64,000 nt of DNA from NCBI GenBank assembly GCA_037501455.1, contig CM074861.1, positions 97,565,001-97,629,000 on the forward strand, given 5' to 3'. Source of the DNA: Lantana camara. Its lineage: Eukaryota; Streptophyta; Magnoliopsida; Lamiales; Verbenaceae. The position numbers were made by a program, and so were the translations under genes. The notes beneath the pieces are model-generated. The model did no database searches. It saw nothing but the letters and a program-made list of their open reading frames with translations, and was not told where the DNA came from. This document shows, piece after piece, positions 1 to 10,800 of the stretch (position 1 is the stretch's first letter; each line of letters begins with the position of its first letter).

Positions 1-256
1 TAATAATTTGTTTTTTCTCCACTAATGGAGAATCTTTTGGCTTAACGTCTCATTAAGGCGTTAGTTTTTTGTTAACTAATATATTATTTTTATTATTTAG
101 TAAAATTATACGTGTCGCAGATCTGAGAAGTGGAGCAAGAGATGAAGCACCAATTGGAGCAGAAGATCCCGTTCGGAACCTCTCTTTATTAAATTAATTT
201 AAGGAAAGGTATGAATGATTTGGTTCATTCTTTAAATAAATTAGTATGAGGTGTAC
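1..256. other. AT-rich intergenic flank, no gene seen
   Basis: No coding potential or recognisable RNA was seen. The stretch leads up to the 10 bp target duplication of the first Mutator-like element and ends with it partly included. Confidence 0.5.
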
Positions 257-319
257 ATTTAATTAAGGGAAAATTGCAATTTTAGTCCCATTAGATTCAA
301 ACCGTTGCAATAAAGGTCC

Positions 320-1133
320 TGATGGGTTCAGAATGTGAGGATCCGAATCCAATCACTTTATGATTTGTTTTTGTGAGGGAAACCACCGGAGACTCGCCGG
401 AGAAGATAAAGGGGGTTCTACCTGTTGGGACAAGCACAATAAAAGTCAGAAGGCCAAGCTGGGGGAACTGGGGGTGATACCCAGTTTGGCTCTCCGACGC
501 TCAAGTCAGTTCAAGGTATGAAGGAGAAACGTAGGTTCAGTAACAGTTTCCGTGATGAAGAATGCTTACCATGTAGAAGATGACTTTTGCTATTTATAGT
601 TGAGGGTCAAGGGCCCTTTGGTCATTTGCCTCAAGTGGTCCTGGCCGAATGTTGCCCTAACACGTGGCGCCATGAGAGAGAAACCTAGGAGGAATCTTCT
701 GCAAAAGCGGCCAAAAGTTGGTGCTAGCAACAGTGGCAGGTGCGCGGGCATGTACGATGTGTCAGAGAGCCATTTGGGGTGGTTGGTAACGAGGGCTTAA
801 GAGCACGCTCGTGACAACCTGGAGTATTAGAAGCCAAGATATCCGCTGGGGGGAATGAAGGCTCCAGTTCAAGTAACGAGCCAGAAGGGGAGGCCACTCT
901 GAGGGAGTGTGACGCTCGAAGAGGGCTCCCTTGGCACGTGGACGTGCCAAGCATACAGTATGGGCGGCGCTCGTGAGAGTGAGAGCGCTCGTTGTGCTTA
1001 ACTCTTGCAGAAGGATTGCGCTCGTTGGGCTTAACGCTCGTGCACTGAGGGGTGTAACCTTGGGGAGACAGATGTCGTCATCTTGGTGGTGCCACGTGTC
1101 CTAGCGTGGGACGATCGTATTTTGACCCCATCA
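320..1133. mobile_element. solo LTR, family 'TGATGG' copy 1 (814 bp)
   Basis: It begins TGATGGGTTC and ends GACCCCATCA (TG...CA ends). It is flanked by the 5 bp duplication GGTCC at 315-319 and 1134-1138. Removing it restores the inverted-repeat sequence of the host Mutator-like element. A TATA-like run, TATTTATAGT, lies at 591-600 in the middle, as expected at a U3/R boundary. No internal region, PBS or second LTR is present, so a solo LTR left by LTR-LTR recombination fits best. The similar 860 bp copy at 45757-46616 shares the start, the 'ccaatcacttta' and 'ctaacacgtggc' segments and the TATA position. The superfamily (gypsy or copia) cannot be told from the LTR alone. Confidence 0.75.
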
Positions 1134-1524
1134 GGTCCCATTGGTTTGAAATATCCAAAACACATCCCATTGGATTCTAAAACATTGCAAAATTAGTCCC
1201 ATATTTGATCAACTAACAAAATAATTACCTATTTCATTAGTGTCTATCTTTTTTGCTTATTTTATTGGGAAATCACCTTTTTTTTATAAAATATTTTATT
1301 TTCACTCGTATTTCTCTTAGTTTCAATATTTTATTTTCGTTAATATTTCTCCTATTTTTCACCCCATTTCTACGGTCTCATTAAGGAGTTCTTTTTTAAA
1401 AAATTAATTATTTCCACCCCATATCTCTTGATTTCCATCAAAATTTTCTATCTTTTTATTAAGAGTATTTTCTTTTTTTCAAATTCTACATTAATCTTAA
1501 TAAAAATTAAAAAGAACTTCAAAT

Positions 1525-1613
1525 TTTTCAATGTTTTTATTTATAGGGGAGAAAATAAAAAATATTCAAAATTTTCAATGTTTTTATTTATAGGGGAGGA
1601 AATAAAAAATATT
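1525..1613. repeat. two-copy tandem duplication, period about 47 bp
   Basis: The segment starting TTTTCAATGTTTTTATTTAT is present at 1525 and again at 1572, with one or two changes. It lies within the left arm of the Mutator-like element and probably arose by replication slippage. Confidence 0.7.
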
Positions 1614-2616
1614 GTTTGGCACATTTATATGATTTTTTTTAAGTAAGAAATGAAAATCTTCTTTTCGATTACTCATTAGAGGACTTATTTATTTATTTAT
1701 TTATTGTTATGAGTATTTTTAATTTTTATTAGGAGTATTTTTCTATCATTTTATTAAAGAGTTCTTTTTAAAAAAAAAATACCTTTTCCCACCTTATAAA
1801 TGAAAACATTGTTTGGCACATTTATATATATATGATACTTTTGATGTGAGAAATGAAAATCTCCTTTCGACTTACTTACAATAGGAGTTATTTATTTCAT
1901 TGTAATCCATAGTGCATTATAGAAATTTTTAAAAAAAATACTCATAATAAAAAAATAGAAAATTTTGGTGGAAATCAAAAGATATAGGGAAGGAAATAAT
2001 TAATTTTTTGTAAAAAAATCTTTAATAAAATGACATAAATGAGGTGGAAATTAGGAGAAATATGGGGGAAAATAAAATATTAAAAATTCGAATAAATATG
2101 GGTAAAAATAAAATATTTTAGAAAAAAAAATGATGATTTCCCAAAAAGAAAAAAAATATTTTACACTAACGAAACATCTAATTATTTTGTTAGTTGATCA
2201 AATATGGGACTAATCTTGCAATGTTTTAAAATCAAATGGGATGTATTTGGATTTTTAAACCAATGGGACCTTTATTGCAACCTTTTAGAATCCAATGGGA
2301 TGTGTTTTGGATATTTCAAACCAATAAGACCTTTATTGCAACGATTTGAATCCAATGGGACTAAAATTGCAATTTTTCCATTTAATTAACAAGTTAAAAG
2401 TTATAGCATTAACTAATGGAGGGAATCAAATGTCAACCCCCAAGAAATCCGTTGCCTTGACTTGACTTTTTTGGGTAATTCTATCACGAATTCAATTCCG
2501 TTAACAAATGGAGGAGTATTTTATACTGACTTTTAAAATTTTTAGAAAGTGAAAAATATAATACACTTAATGTTAGAAGTCGAGTTTGGGCAAGAAAATT
2601 GTGACCTCGTTGATAT

Positions 2617-3242
2617 CAGTGTTTTGCGGACCGGACCGGACCGGAGTTGGACCGTCGACCGGTCCACAAAACGAACCGGGTTAGACCATAAAACCGGACA
2701 TAGTTGAAAACACCTCTATTTTTTAAAAATCGGAAAAAACCGCGGTTCAATCGGTGAACCGTGTGAACCGTTACGGTTTACCTTGAACCGGACGGTTCTT
2801 GGAGCATAGAAATTGGGAGACAAAAGTAAATTTATTTTTTTTATTTCTTCCGTTTTTTTCTCTCAAACTGTATTTTTTATCTCACTTCTTTGGTTTTCTA
2901 ATTATCAAAGTTCAAAGTCCAAATTTCAATAATTTTTTCTTTTTCTTTTTGTGAAGAGACTTCAATAACTTTTATTATATATATATTTACTTTATGAAAT
3001 TTTCTTTTCTTGTTATTTGTTCAACTTTTTTTTAGAATTTTCAATTTACCACCAATTAGATAAAAGTAAAAATTTTAGTATGTGTTCTTTAACTATTATT
3101 TTAATTATTTTATATATTAAAATAATATTTATTATAATTATGACGTCATCGGTTCGATCACGGTTGACCCAACGGTTGAACCAGTAACCCTTAACCCAGT
3201 TAATTTTTCGATTCACTTAACGGTCCGGTCCTGAAAACATTG
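2617..3242. mobile_element. hAT-type non-autonomous element (626 bp)
   Basis: The ends are CAGTGTTTTGCGGACCGGAC (left) and, read inwards from the right, CAATGTTTTCAGGACCGGAC. They are imperfect TIRs with the CARTG start known for hAT elements. The flanking 8 bp direct repeat GTTGATAT at 2609-2616 and 3243-3250 is perfect, and 8 bp is the hAT target-site length. Subterminal regions are rich in CCGG, CCGGTT and GGTTGAACC motifs, and the centre is AT-rich. No transposase frame is present. These subterminal repeats are the kind bound by hAT transposases (family knowledge). Confidence 0.8.
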
Positions 3243-3250
3243 GTTGATAT

Positions 3251-3979
3251 GTGGAAGTTGGAACTTGGAATTAGACGCGTAGTGTTATTGGGCCTTCTTT
3301 ATCTGTGCATGAGGAAACAGTCGTGTGCCCCATAATAGACAAAATATAGCGATCATCCTTAACGGGTTATTGGGCCCAATTGAAACATGCCAATTTAAAC
3401 TTCTAGCCCATTATCTAAAATAGTTGTAGCAAAAATTTACTGTAAATAGTTCCCTAAAAAAAGGGAAAAAATTAAGTAAGTGGTTAGTTTGAAATATCCC
3501 CTCATCAGTTTCAAATATTTTTAGTTTAATTTCTAATAAAATTATATTTTCCCTAAATATTAGAACGTACTATATTTTATAAAAATTATATAATATATTT
3601 TAAAAGATATTTTAAATACTATATTATCTGAAAATTATACCATTTATCCCACATTACCCATTAAGTAAGTAAAGAGTTCTTTTCTTTTTTTCCTCCCTGA
3701 AGAGCTTGAACTTGTATAGTAATTATCATTATCATTTATCAAATTAATTTCTTCCTTTTTTTTATATGTTTTCCTCCGTTAATTTGTCAGTTCTCGGGTG
3801 GGAGCGCTGGCACATCAGTATAGCTGGGTGGGTTTGCTGTACTTGTATCAGTTTCTTGAAAAAGAAATTCAATCTTGGAAATTTTAGTTGAAATTCTGCA
3901 CTTCACACTTCACTCTCCAAGAAAGGGATATAAGAGTGTTAAAGCTTACATTTTTCAGGAATTCTTGCATCCCAGAAGG
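3251..3979 (+). promoter_or_regulatory. putative promoter and 5' leader of the SWIM zinc-finger gene
   Basis: This is the intergenic stretch between the hAT-type element and the first exon. It contains TGGGCC/TGGGCCC boxes near 3290 and 3371 (Site II/TCP-type promoter elements in plants) and pyrimidine-rich runs near 3680-3780. The sequence from about 3900 reads as a short leader ending at the ATG at 3980. No clear TATA box was picked out. Confidence 0.35.
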
Positions 3980-6900
3980 ATGAAGGGCCATCACGAAGCA
4001 AAGGTACAATTCTACTGACCCCTGATTTATTGATTACTTTGATTTCATGTCATATCATCGGTTGAATCAATTGTGGAAGCTGTAAAAGAACAAATTTTTA
4101 TCTGCAAACTAGACTTACAGTGAAATGGGGATGTTATGAATTGTACTCTTGGAGGGAGTTTGGTAGCGGTAGTTCTTGTTATATTTCTTAATCTTTATAT
4201 TCTTGTTTTTGTAGATGGCAAGGATGGAGGACATATTGAGCCTGCCAGTGCAGGATCCTCCTTATTCGGAATTCTCGGCAGCTCATGTGAATTGGGTAAA
4301 AGTAGAAGGCGGTCGTCAGGGTGGTGATGACATTGCCTTAATTCCATTTTCTAGAGTGGATGATTTTGTAAAAGGGGAATCGAGCAATGCGGAATGCCCG
4401 GCTAGCTTTCGTGTGGAATCGAGAAGGAAAAGAGCTGAAGGGAGTCTAAACAAGCCTAGAGTTGACGGATATCTTGAGTATACACTGTATGTCTCTCCTT
4501 GTAAGTCGTATTTTTCGCGATGCTGTTATTGCTTTCTTTCAGACGGTTCGTTAACTAGGATGTGTTGTTAGAACTGCTCCTTCTGAGCTGTGGTGGATAT
4601 TTGGCTTAGCTTATTTTATGGAGGTAATAAGCTCTTGCGCCTTATAAGATGTATCCGGAGCTAATGAGATTTTAAAGTGCTCGTATAGAAGTAAGATCAT
4701 GAGCTTCTAAGATGTTAGCAATGGTCGTTCTGTAATTAGTATGATTAAAATAGAAAGTAGGGGAATGCGTAACATATGATAATAAGTTGGCGTTGCCTGA
4801 ATCATTTTAAAAGGAGCTTGTACTAGCTCGTTTAATAGAGAAACTACCAAAAACTTTGCAACATCGTATAAGCTCTTAAACAGCTTAGAAGATGTTTTGA
4901 GGAGCTTATAAGCTCAAGCAAACACCCTCTTACATGTATGTAGATTAATCCTGTGGTGAAGCTAGGACTTTGAGGCAAAGGGTAAACCTGCCACTTTTTT
5001 TATCCTTTTAAACGATTCTTGTATAAAGTAGGCCTAATGGTGCAGTAGATAGCAATGAGGGATTCATTAGAATGAAGATGTAATCCTATAATACATTGTG
5101 TCTGTGTGCCCCTTCCCTCGAGGCCTCAAAATTGCTTCTCAAACGGATTGCTGCATTCTTCTTGTGTATTCATCGCAACTTCATAGAAAAGGTTCTGAAA
5201 ATACAATTATAAATATCTAAACTCAACAAACTCATTTATTTTTCATTTTCTTGATTTGTAGGTATTGGTGCTCTTACGGCCCCGACGACTACCGTGACAT
5301 GGAACCTCACATAGGCGAAAACTCAATTACGAAGCCAACTTCTGGCAAAGGGAGTAGGCCCGGCAGGAGACACATGATGAGAGGGTGTCTTTGTCATTTC
5401 ACAGTCAAACGCCTATACACTCGCCCACAACTCGCCCTCATAATCTACAATCAGAAAACCCATGTGGACAAAACTGGAAACCCCTGCCATGGGTTGCTTG
5501 ATCAAGAAGCTGTTGGAACAAGGGCAATGTACGCTCCTCGAATATCAGAGGAGCTCAGACAAAAGGTTATGTCCATGCTTCTTGTTGGAATATCGTTGGA
5601 CACTATTGTGCAGCATCATATGGAAGAAGTGCAGAGGCACGGTGGGCCCCACCACCGTGATGATTTCCTCACACGAAACGATGTGCGCAATATGGAGAGG
5701 ATCATACGCACCTCATCTCATGAGCTGCATTCTGACGATTGGTGCAGTGTCAGGATGTGGGCCCAACGTCACCATAAACATGTGTTTTACTTTGGGGAGG
5801 ATTGTGGTCGCGATGAGGCTTTTGTGTTGGGGATTCAAACGGAGTGGCAGATGCAGCAGATGCTTCGTTATGGACATGGTGGATTTATAGCCTGTCATTC
5901 TACAGCTGGATCGAAGAGACTTAAGGTTTTCTTTTTCTTGGCTATGAGTTCTTCCATTTTCTCTGTCAGGTTTGGTGAAATTACAAATTAGTCTTTTTGT
6001 TTCAAAACTTTCGGACACTCTTTACAGCTTCAAAGTTTTGTTTTGTAATCCCTTAAACAAGAAGGGCTAGTTTGTAATTACACCAAACCTTGGAGTGGAT
6101 TTAAAATTTCCCTATTTATTATTATCCCTTTCTATTTTATTTGCTTCCGTAATTAGTTTTATTACTATATTAGAAAGAACTGTATAGGTGTTTTACAAAA
6201 TTAAACTTCCTATTGATTTGTCTTTCTCCTTTTGGCTAATGCAGTATGTTTTGTGCTCCCTACTCGCATTTGACTCGTCACAAAATGCAATTCCAGTTGC
6301 CTGGGTCATCACCTCCTCTTCTCTTGGTCAAAGTATTCACAAATGGATGCCTTCTCTTGTTGAAAGAATACGTGGCAAGGACACGAGGTGGAGACCCAAT
6401 GCAATTCTAATTGATGATCCCCTTTTTGAGGCATCAATTATCCGGTAAACCCTAAATTCTGGTCTTTATCCCGTGCCAATCAATTCTTTTTAAAGGTCTA
6501 ACCTGGAAAATCACATAATATTGTGTTGCTTCCTCAGAGAAGCCTTCCAATGCCGAGTTCTAATGTGCCTTTGGCATGTTCGTCGTGGTTGGCTTAAAGG
6601 GCTATTAAAATATTGTGACAATTTTGATGTGCGAAGGGAAATGTTTAAGCACCTAGGGAGGATTTTGTACTGCACAAGAAATGGATCGAGCACTTCAGAT
6701 GCTGTTGAAGAGCTCATGCAAATATATGTTGATCAATCCGCATTTATGCAATATTTCAGGTCTAAATGGTTGCCGAAAATAGGTATGCTTTTTATGCCAA
6801 TAATTACAGCATCCTCCCCAATAACTATATAAAATTACACAAGTATCCTCTCTTGGTTCCAGAATAAGACATACAGGTCTCTTGTAATTTACTGGGATAA

Positions 6901-9041
6901 TTACGAACTTCCCCGGAATTTCGATAAATTACAAAAGCTTGCCCAGAGGTTTGAGAAATTAGAAAAACTTCCCCCATTTAAGAATTTACATTACTTATGG
7001 ATCCATCCATTCGACAATTCATCTCTATTATTTATGCATACCCTATTTTGCCTTTGTCACTTACTGATCAATATTTGCTTTTAAAATTCATGGTTGTAAT
7101 AGCATATGTTAGGCCAAATCCTAGAGTATGTCATGGGAACTTTTTGTAATTTCTCAAACCTCAGGGGGAGTTTTTGTAATTAGGCCAAACCTCAGGGTCC
7201 GTTAGTGTAATTATCCCTAATTTATTTGTTGCTACTTATTTGTAAAGCATGCAATAGAATCACAGACATTGATATGATAATCTTGACTATCAGAAATATG
7301 GGTCAACTCTGTGAGGACACTCCCGGTTGCAGGTCAAGAGCCATATGCTTCAATAGAGTCCTATCACCTAAGATTGAAATCTAGAGTTCTAACTTTGCTG
7401 CCTGAAAAACCATTCCAGAGAATTGACCTTTTGGTGCATGCCTTGACCAACCAATTTCACTCCTTCTATTGGTTTGACCAATACATAGTCGAGACGGGCT
7501 ATTTTGAAAATATGAGGGACAGGTTCAGTTTAAGCAATCCATGGTATCAAGCCATGCATATCCCTGACATCGACATTCTTCTAGATGAGGAGAATCTCCA
7601 CTTTGCTAAAGTTGTTTCTCAGGCAGATAGTAATGTGGCATATACTGTATGGAATCCGGGTTCTGAATTTGGGCTCTGTGATTGTTCTTGGTCTATGGTG
7701 GGTAATATGTGTAAGCACACAATCAAGGTTGGGATTTTCTGCAGAATTCGTCAGATTGCAAGACCGTTGTTGTCTGCTCAAATTTATAGGCAGACTTTGC
7801 TTAACTTGCTACAGAATCTTCCGGATGATCCTTTAGTTCTGGAACATGCAATTTCACATGTGACACGGTTACAGCAAGATATCAAGAACTTGGAGGATTT
7901 GTCAAACAATGGGATGTTGTCTTCTGGGACAAACTCCATTCGTGATGATAATATCATGCATTTCCCGAGGACCGATGGTCAGTGTAATTAAGGTGTCTGT
8001 CTCATGTATAGTTCGAATAGTAGCAAATGGGTTGATGAATTTTGCAAGTCTTTCATGTAGAGGTATGTTTCTATTTGGCATGGTTACATCACATGAAGAA
8101 TTTCAAAAACTTCCCCTACCAAAGAATTTCTATTACTTCTGCATGGATGAACTTTGATGGTATCATCACTAATTTTTTTTAGGCACTTACTGAAATAATA
8201 TATGACTGCAATAGCATGCATTAAGCCAAAACCTCAATTGTATGTTAGGGAAGTTTTTTGCTTCATTTAATTTCTCAAACTTCAGGGGAAGTTTGTGTAA
8301 TACGGACAAACCTCAGGTTATGTCAGTGTAATTATCCTTTGTTAATATGGTAGTAAAAGGGAATGAATCATTGTTCGGCCAACCTTAAATGTTGCTTAGT
8401 TGAAATGATTGCAAGAATGTTTGTGGTGAAGCCAGATATGTAAATGATACTTTTCCCAATCTTACATCATGTCCTTAATATTAGAGACTGTTTGTTCATT
8501 CCTCTATGCTGTGATTTTAAGTATTTTATATACTGTGACGTGAATCGTAAATGCATGGATAAAAATCGAATTGATTTAAGCATTTTCCAGAAATATCGGC
8601 TAGCAAAAAATGAAGGAGGATAATAACTCTAAATCCTGCAGATATTGCAGACCCAGTAAACATAAAATTTGTTATTTAGTCTTCTAGGATCATTCCTTTA
8701 TACATTCACAGATTTACTGTAACTTCAGTTAAAAAAAAATAAAATCACCTAGTATACCGACTGATAGTAATTGTTTGATAATGTCATTCTCTTCCCTTTG
8801 AGCAACAGCATACTGTGACTTTTACAATTTCATTAATCATAAAAATTATTGACATGCAGGAAATGGCCACAGATTGATGCTCTCTGTCGCGAGAGGGCAG
8901 TATCAATGTGGAAGAGAAGACTATACATTGAGGTGCATGCATGAAATTCCAGAGACTGACATGATCAAATGGTTGGTGGCGCTTCTGATGGCAGTGATGG
9001 GTGCTGCTGCTGACATTTACACAGTGGCGGTGGAGGTGTAG
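3980..9041 (+). CDS. SWIM zinc-finger protein, MULE-transposase-like (seven exons)
   Basis: Proposed exons: 3980-4003, 4215-4486, 5262-5925, 6245-6444, 6538-6782, 7294-7977 and 8860-9041. All have GT..AG borders and compatible phases, giving about 756 aa. Exon 2 begins at an in-frame ATG (MARMEDILSLPVQ), so translation may start at 3980 or 4215. From memory it resembles the Arabidopsis SWIM zinc-finger protein At1g60560 throughout. Residues about 325-415 look like a MULE transposase core (FDSSQNAIPVAW, LIDDPLFEASIIREAFQC, LWHVRRGW). The SWIM finger CDCSW..MCKH (CxCx9CxH) is near 597-610. Such proteins are thought to be domesticated transposases acting in the nucleus; the function here is inferred. 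The last exon is the weakest: without that splice the frame stops at 7991. If real, it overlaps the 3' end of the convergent LRR-extensin gene by 77 bp. Introns 3 and 5 carry MITEs. Confidence 0.75.
5968..6090. mobile_element. small foldback MITE in an intron (123 bp)
   Basis: The left end AGGTTTGGTGAAATTACAAA is mirrored at the right end (reverse complement AGGTTTGGTGTAATTACAAA). A second inner inverted pair flanks the centre. It lies entirely in the intron between exons 3 and 4 of the SWIM gene. A target duplication was not clear. Confidence 0.6.
6894..7217. mobile_element. MITE in an intron of the SWIM gene (324 bp)
   Basis: It is bounded by GGGATAATTAC at 6894-6904 and its reverse complement GTAATTATCCC at 7207-7217. 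Subterminal 'acaaaaacttccccc' and 'cctgaggtttgagaaatta' segments occur in opposite orientations near the two ends. It makes up most of the intron 6783-7293. A related sequence with the same right end is at about 8085-8340. The superfamily was not decided because the target duplication is unclear. Confidence 0.6.
8085..8340. mobile_element. related, degenerate MITE in the last intron of the SWIM gene
   Basis: It shares 'aaaaacttcccc', 'ctcaaacttcagggg' and the terminal 'gtgtaattatcc' with the MITE at 6894-7217, in the same order. The left terminus is not recognisable, so it appears decayed or truncated. Confidence 0.45.
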
Positions 9042-10467
9042 AAACTGTAGGTGGCGAAGGCGGAGGCGGTGGTGGTGTTTTGGCAGGGGTGGGCGGGTGT
9101 GGTGGTGGTGGTGACCGCATGGGCTTGGGCTGTGGTGGTGGCGGCGGCGGCAGGGGCTGTGGATTCCTAGGTGGGGGTGAAGACGCCGCGGGTGGGGGTG
9201 GGGGTGGGGTGGGAGTGGGAGTGTGGGGTGGGGGTGCCAGAGGCATCTTTGGCGAAGGTGGATGATGATAACAGAAAGTTGGCGGCGGCGGTGAAGATTG
9301 CGTAGACGAGGTATTACATTTGAAATTATTACAACTAATCTTCTTAGCCAAGAACCTGTGACACTCCAAAGCCCTCCTCTGTTTCGGCCTTCCTCTAAAA
9401 CAATTCACTGAATCATCAAATTTCGACAATTTCAGGCAAGGGTGCGCCTCCTCCAAGAAAAAGTTATGTCCGTATCCAAAGTTTTTCAAATTTGGAAGTT
9501 GACATATACTGCCCAAAAGATTCCCAGACATCATATTCCATCCCACATTCAGTACCTCCAAATTGTTCATTTTTCCAACAGTCTCAGGCAGCGGGCCCAC
9601 GATCTTGTTCTTGCTCACATCCAAAACAGTCAAATTCTTCATCTTCCCAATATCACTTGGGAAGCATGACCGAAGCTCGTTATTCTGTAAAATCAGTTCA
9701 TTCAACGTCTCCATTTGCCCTAAACTCTTAGGCACACATCCCTCAAACTTATTGTTAGCCAAAACAATGACAGAAGCAGGGGATTTGCCTATGTTATCGG
9801 GCAAGACAGACGAAAATCTATTGTTATTGATGAAAATAGCATCAAGATCTTTTTCAAATAGTCCCTTTGGGATCTCGCCTTCAAATTCATTAAACCTCAA
9901 GTCCAAATACTTGAGGTTCGAGATTTCGAGCACGTTTTCAGGAAACTTCCCTGCAAAACGGTTGTTGCTGAGATCCAACTCGTTCAAGAGCTTCATATTC
10001 ACAAAGCCCTGAGGAATCGTCCCGCATAACCGGTTTGAGTTTGCATGAAATAAAGCAAGATCGTATAACAACCCCAGTTCATGAGGGAGGTGACCTGCTA
10101 TATCTCCATGGTTGATATCAATGCCTGCAACGGTGCGTTCACACGGGAAATCCGGCGCCGGCCAACAGAATACTCCCGTGTAGTTGCAGATGTCAGGCCC
10201 CACCCAGTTTCCCGTTATGTTCTGAGGGTCTGACAGAATTACTTCTTTCCAAGCTTGCAGTGCAATGTAAGCGTTCTTCAATCTCGGGTTTTCGAATTTG
10301 AGGCTCGGGTCTGTGGCGAGAGGATCTCCATTGTAGGATAAGAGGTGCCTGTGTTGCGAAAGATCAAGATCGTCCGTTTGATACGGGGCGGAGATTTGGG
10401 AGAGGAGGAGAAAGATGGTGCATAAGAACCAGATTCTTGAGGGGTGGATGTCTGTTGCCTTCATCAT
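8965..10467 (-). CDS. leucine-rich repeat extensin-like (LRX) cell-wall protein
   Basis: A single uninterrupted exon of 500 aa. It has an N-terminal hydrophobic signal peptide (about residues 9-28), an LRX-type N-terminal region (ALQAWK, NWVGPDICNYTGVFC), then about nine LRRs (about 120-355; LDLSNNRFAGKFPENV, LDLRFNEFEGEIP). A Cys-rich hinge follows, then a Pro-rich tail (about 391-500). LRX proteins sit in the cell wall, bind RALF peptides and link wall status to growth (family knowledge). The tail is poly-proline with Ser, Thr and His but has no Ser-Pro4-Tyr cross-linking repeats, and the protein is shorter than typical LRX3/4/5 proteins (about 700 aa or more). It may be a short LRX or PEX-like form. 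The start ATG at 10467 is followed directly by the signal peptide. A (TA)n TATA-like run lies about 300 bp upstream, at 10764-10777. Confidence 0.88.
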   Translation of the reverse strand: MMKATDIHPSRIWFLCTIFLLLSQISAPYQTDDLDLSQHRHLLSYNGDPLATDPSLKFENPRLKNAYIALQAWKEVILSDPQNITGNWVGPDICNYTGVFCWPAPDFPCERTVAGIDINHGDIAGHLPHELGLLYDLALFHANSNRLCGTIPQGFVNMKLLNELDLSNNRFAGKFPENVLEISNLKYLDLRFNEFEGEIPKGLFEKDLDAIFINNNRFSSVLPDNIGKSPASVIVLANNKFEGCVPKSLGQMETLNELILQNNELRSCFPSDIGKMKNLTVLDVSKNKIVGPLPETVGKMNNLEVLNVGWNMMSGNLLGSICQLPNLKNFGYGHNFFLEEAHPCLKLSKFDDSVNCFRGRPKQRRALECHRFLAKKISCNNFKCNTSSTQSSPPPPTFCYHHPPSPKMPLAPPPHTPTPTPPPPPPAASSPPPRNPQPLPPPPPPQPKPMRSPPPPHPPTPAKTPPPPPPSPPTVSTPPPPLCKCQQQHPSLPSEAPPTI

Positions 10468-10800
10468 ATGATTCTTTTTTTTCTTTTCTTTTTGGTATAT
10501 TTGAGTTTGGAAAGATTAATGTTGGAGAAGAAGGTTTAGTTTGTGTGAGACATAGGTTTGTGGGAGAGTTATGAAGTGAGTTTTACTGATGAGAAGAGAT
10601 GGCTGATGTATAGCAAGATTTTTGACTGCTTCTCTTGCTGCTTTTTATGCTCAGTAATTAGCTTAGATGAGATTTTCATGCTTTTTTTTCTGCCTGAAAC
10701 GTTGCAGCTTTTACCGCGCTGAATCTGAATTTTTCTCATCTTGAAAGTCATTTTTTCTTTCTTTATATATATATATGCTCCTAATTTAATTCAATTGAAA
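10468..10800 (-). promoter_or_regulatory. putative 5' leader and promoter of the LRX gene
   Basis: The sequence upstream of the LRX start is pyrimidine/purine-biased. On the minus strand a run TATATATATATAAAG at about 10763-10777 could be the TATA box, giving a leader of about 270 nt. This is based on composition and position only. Confidence 0.3.

Larger units (their letters stand above)
267..2379. mobile_element. Mutator-like (MULE/foldback) non-autonomous element with long inverted repeats
   Basis: The left end (GGGAAAATTGCAATTTTAGT) is repeated in inverse orientation at the right end (2360-2379). The inverted similarity continues far inwards, covering the 'tcccattggattc...ttgcaataaagg' units and the AT-rich arms to about 1900. 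The element is bordered by a perfect 10 bp direct repeat, ATTTAATTAA, at 257-266 and 2380-2389. A 9-11 bp target duplication with long TIRs is the Mutator-like pattern. The right arm has three copies of a roughly 65 bp subterminal unit and the left arm fewer. No transposase frame is present, so it is non-autonomous. An 814 bp solo LTR sits inside the left arm. A 47 bp-period tandem duplication lies at 1525-1613. Confidence 0.75.

Noticed and set aside
4136..4327. 63-codon frame starting just before exon 2 of the SWIM gene
   Set aside because: It runs through the intron/exon border in a different frame from the recognised SWIM protein.
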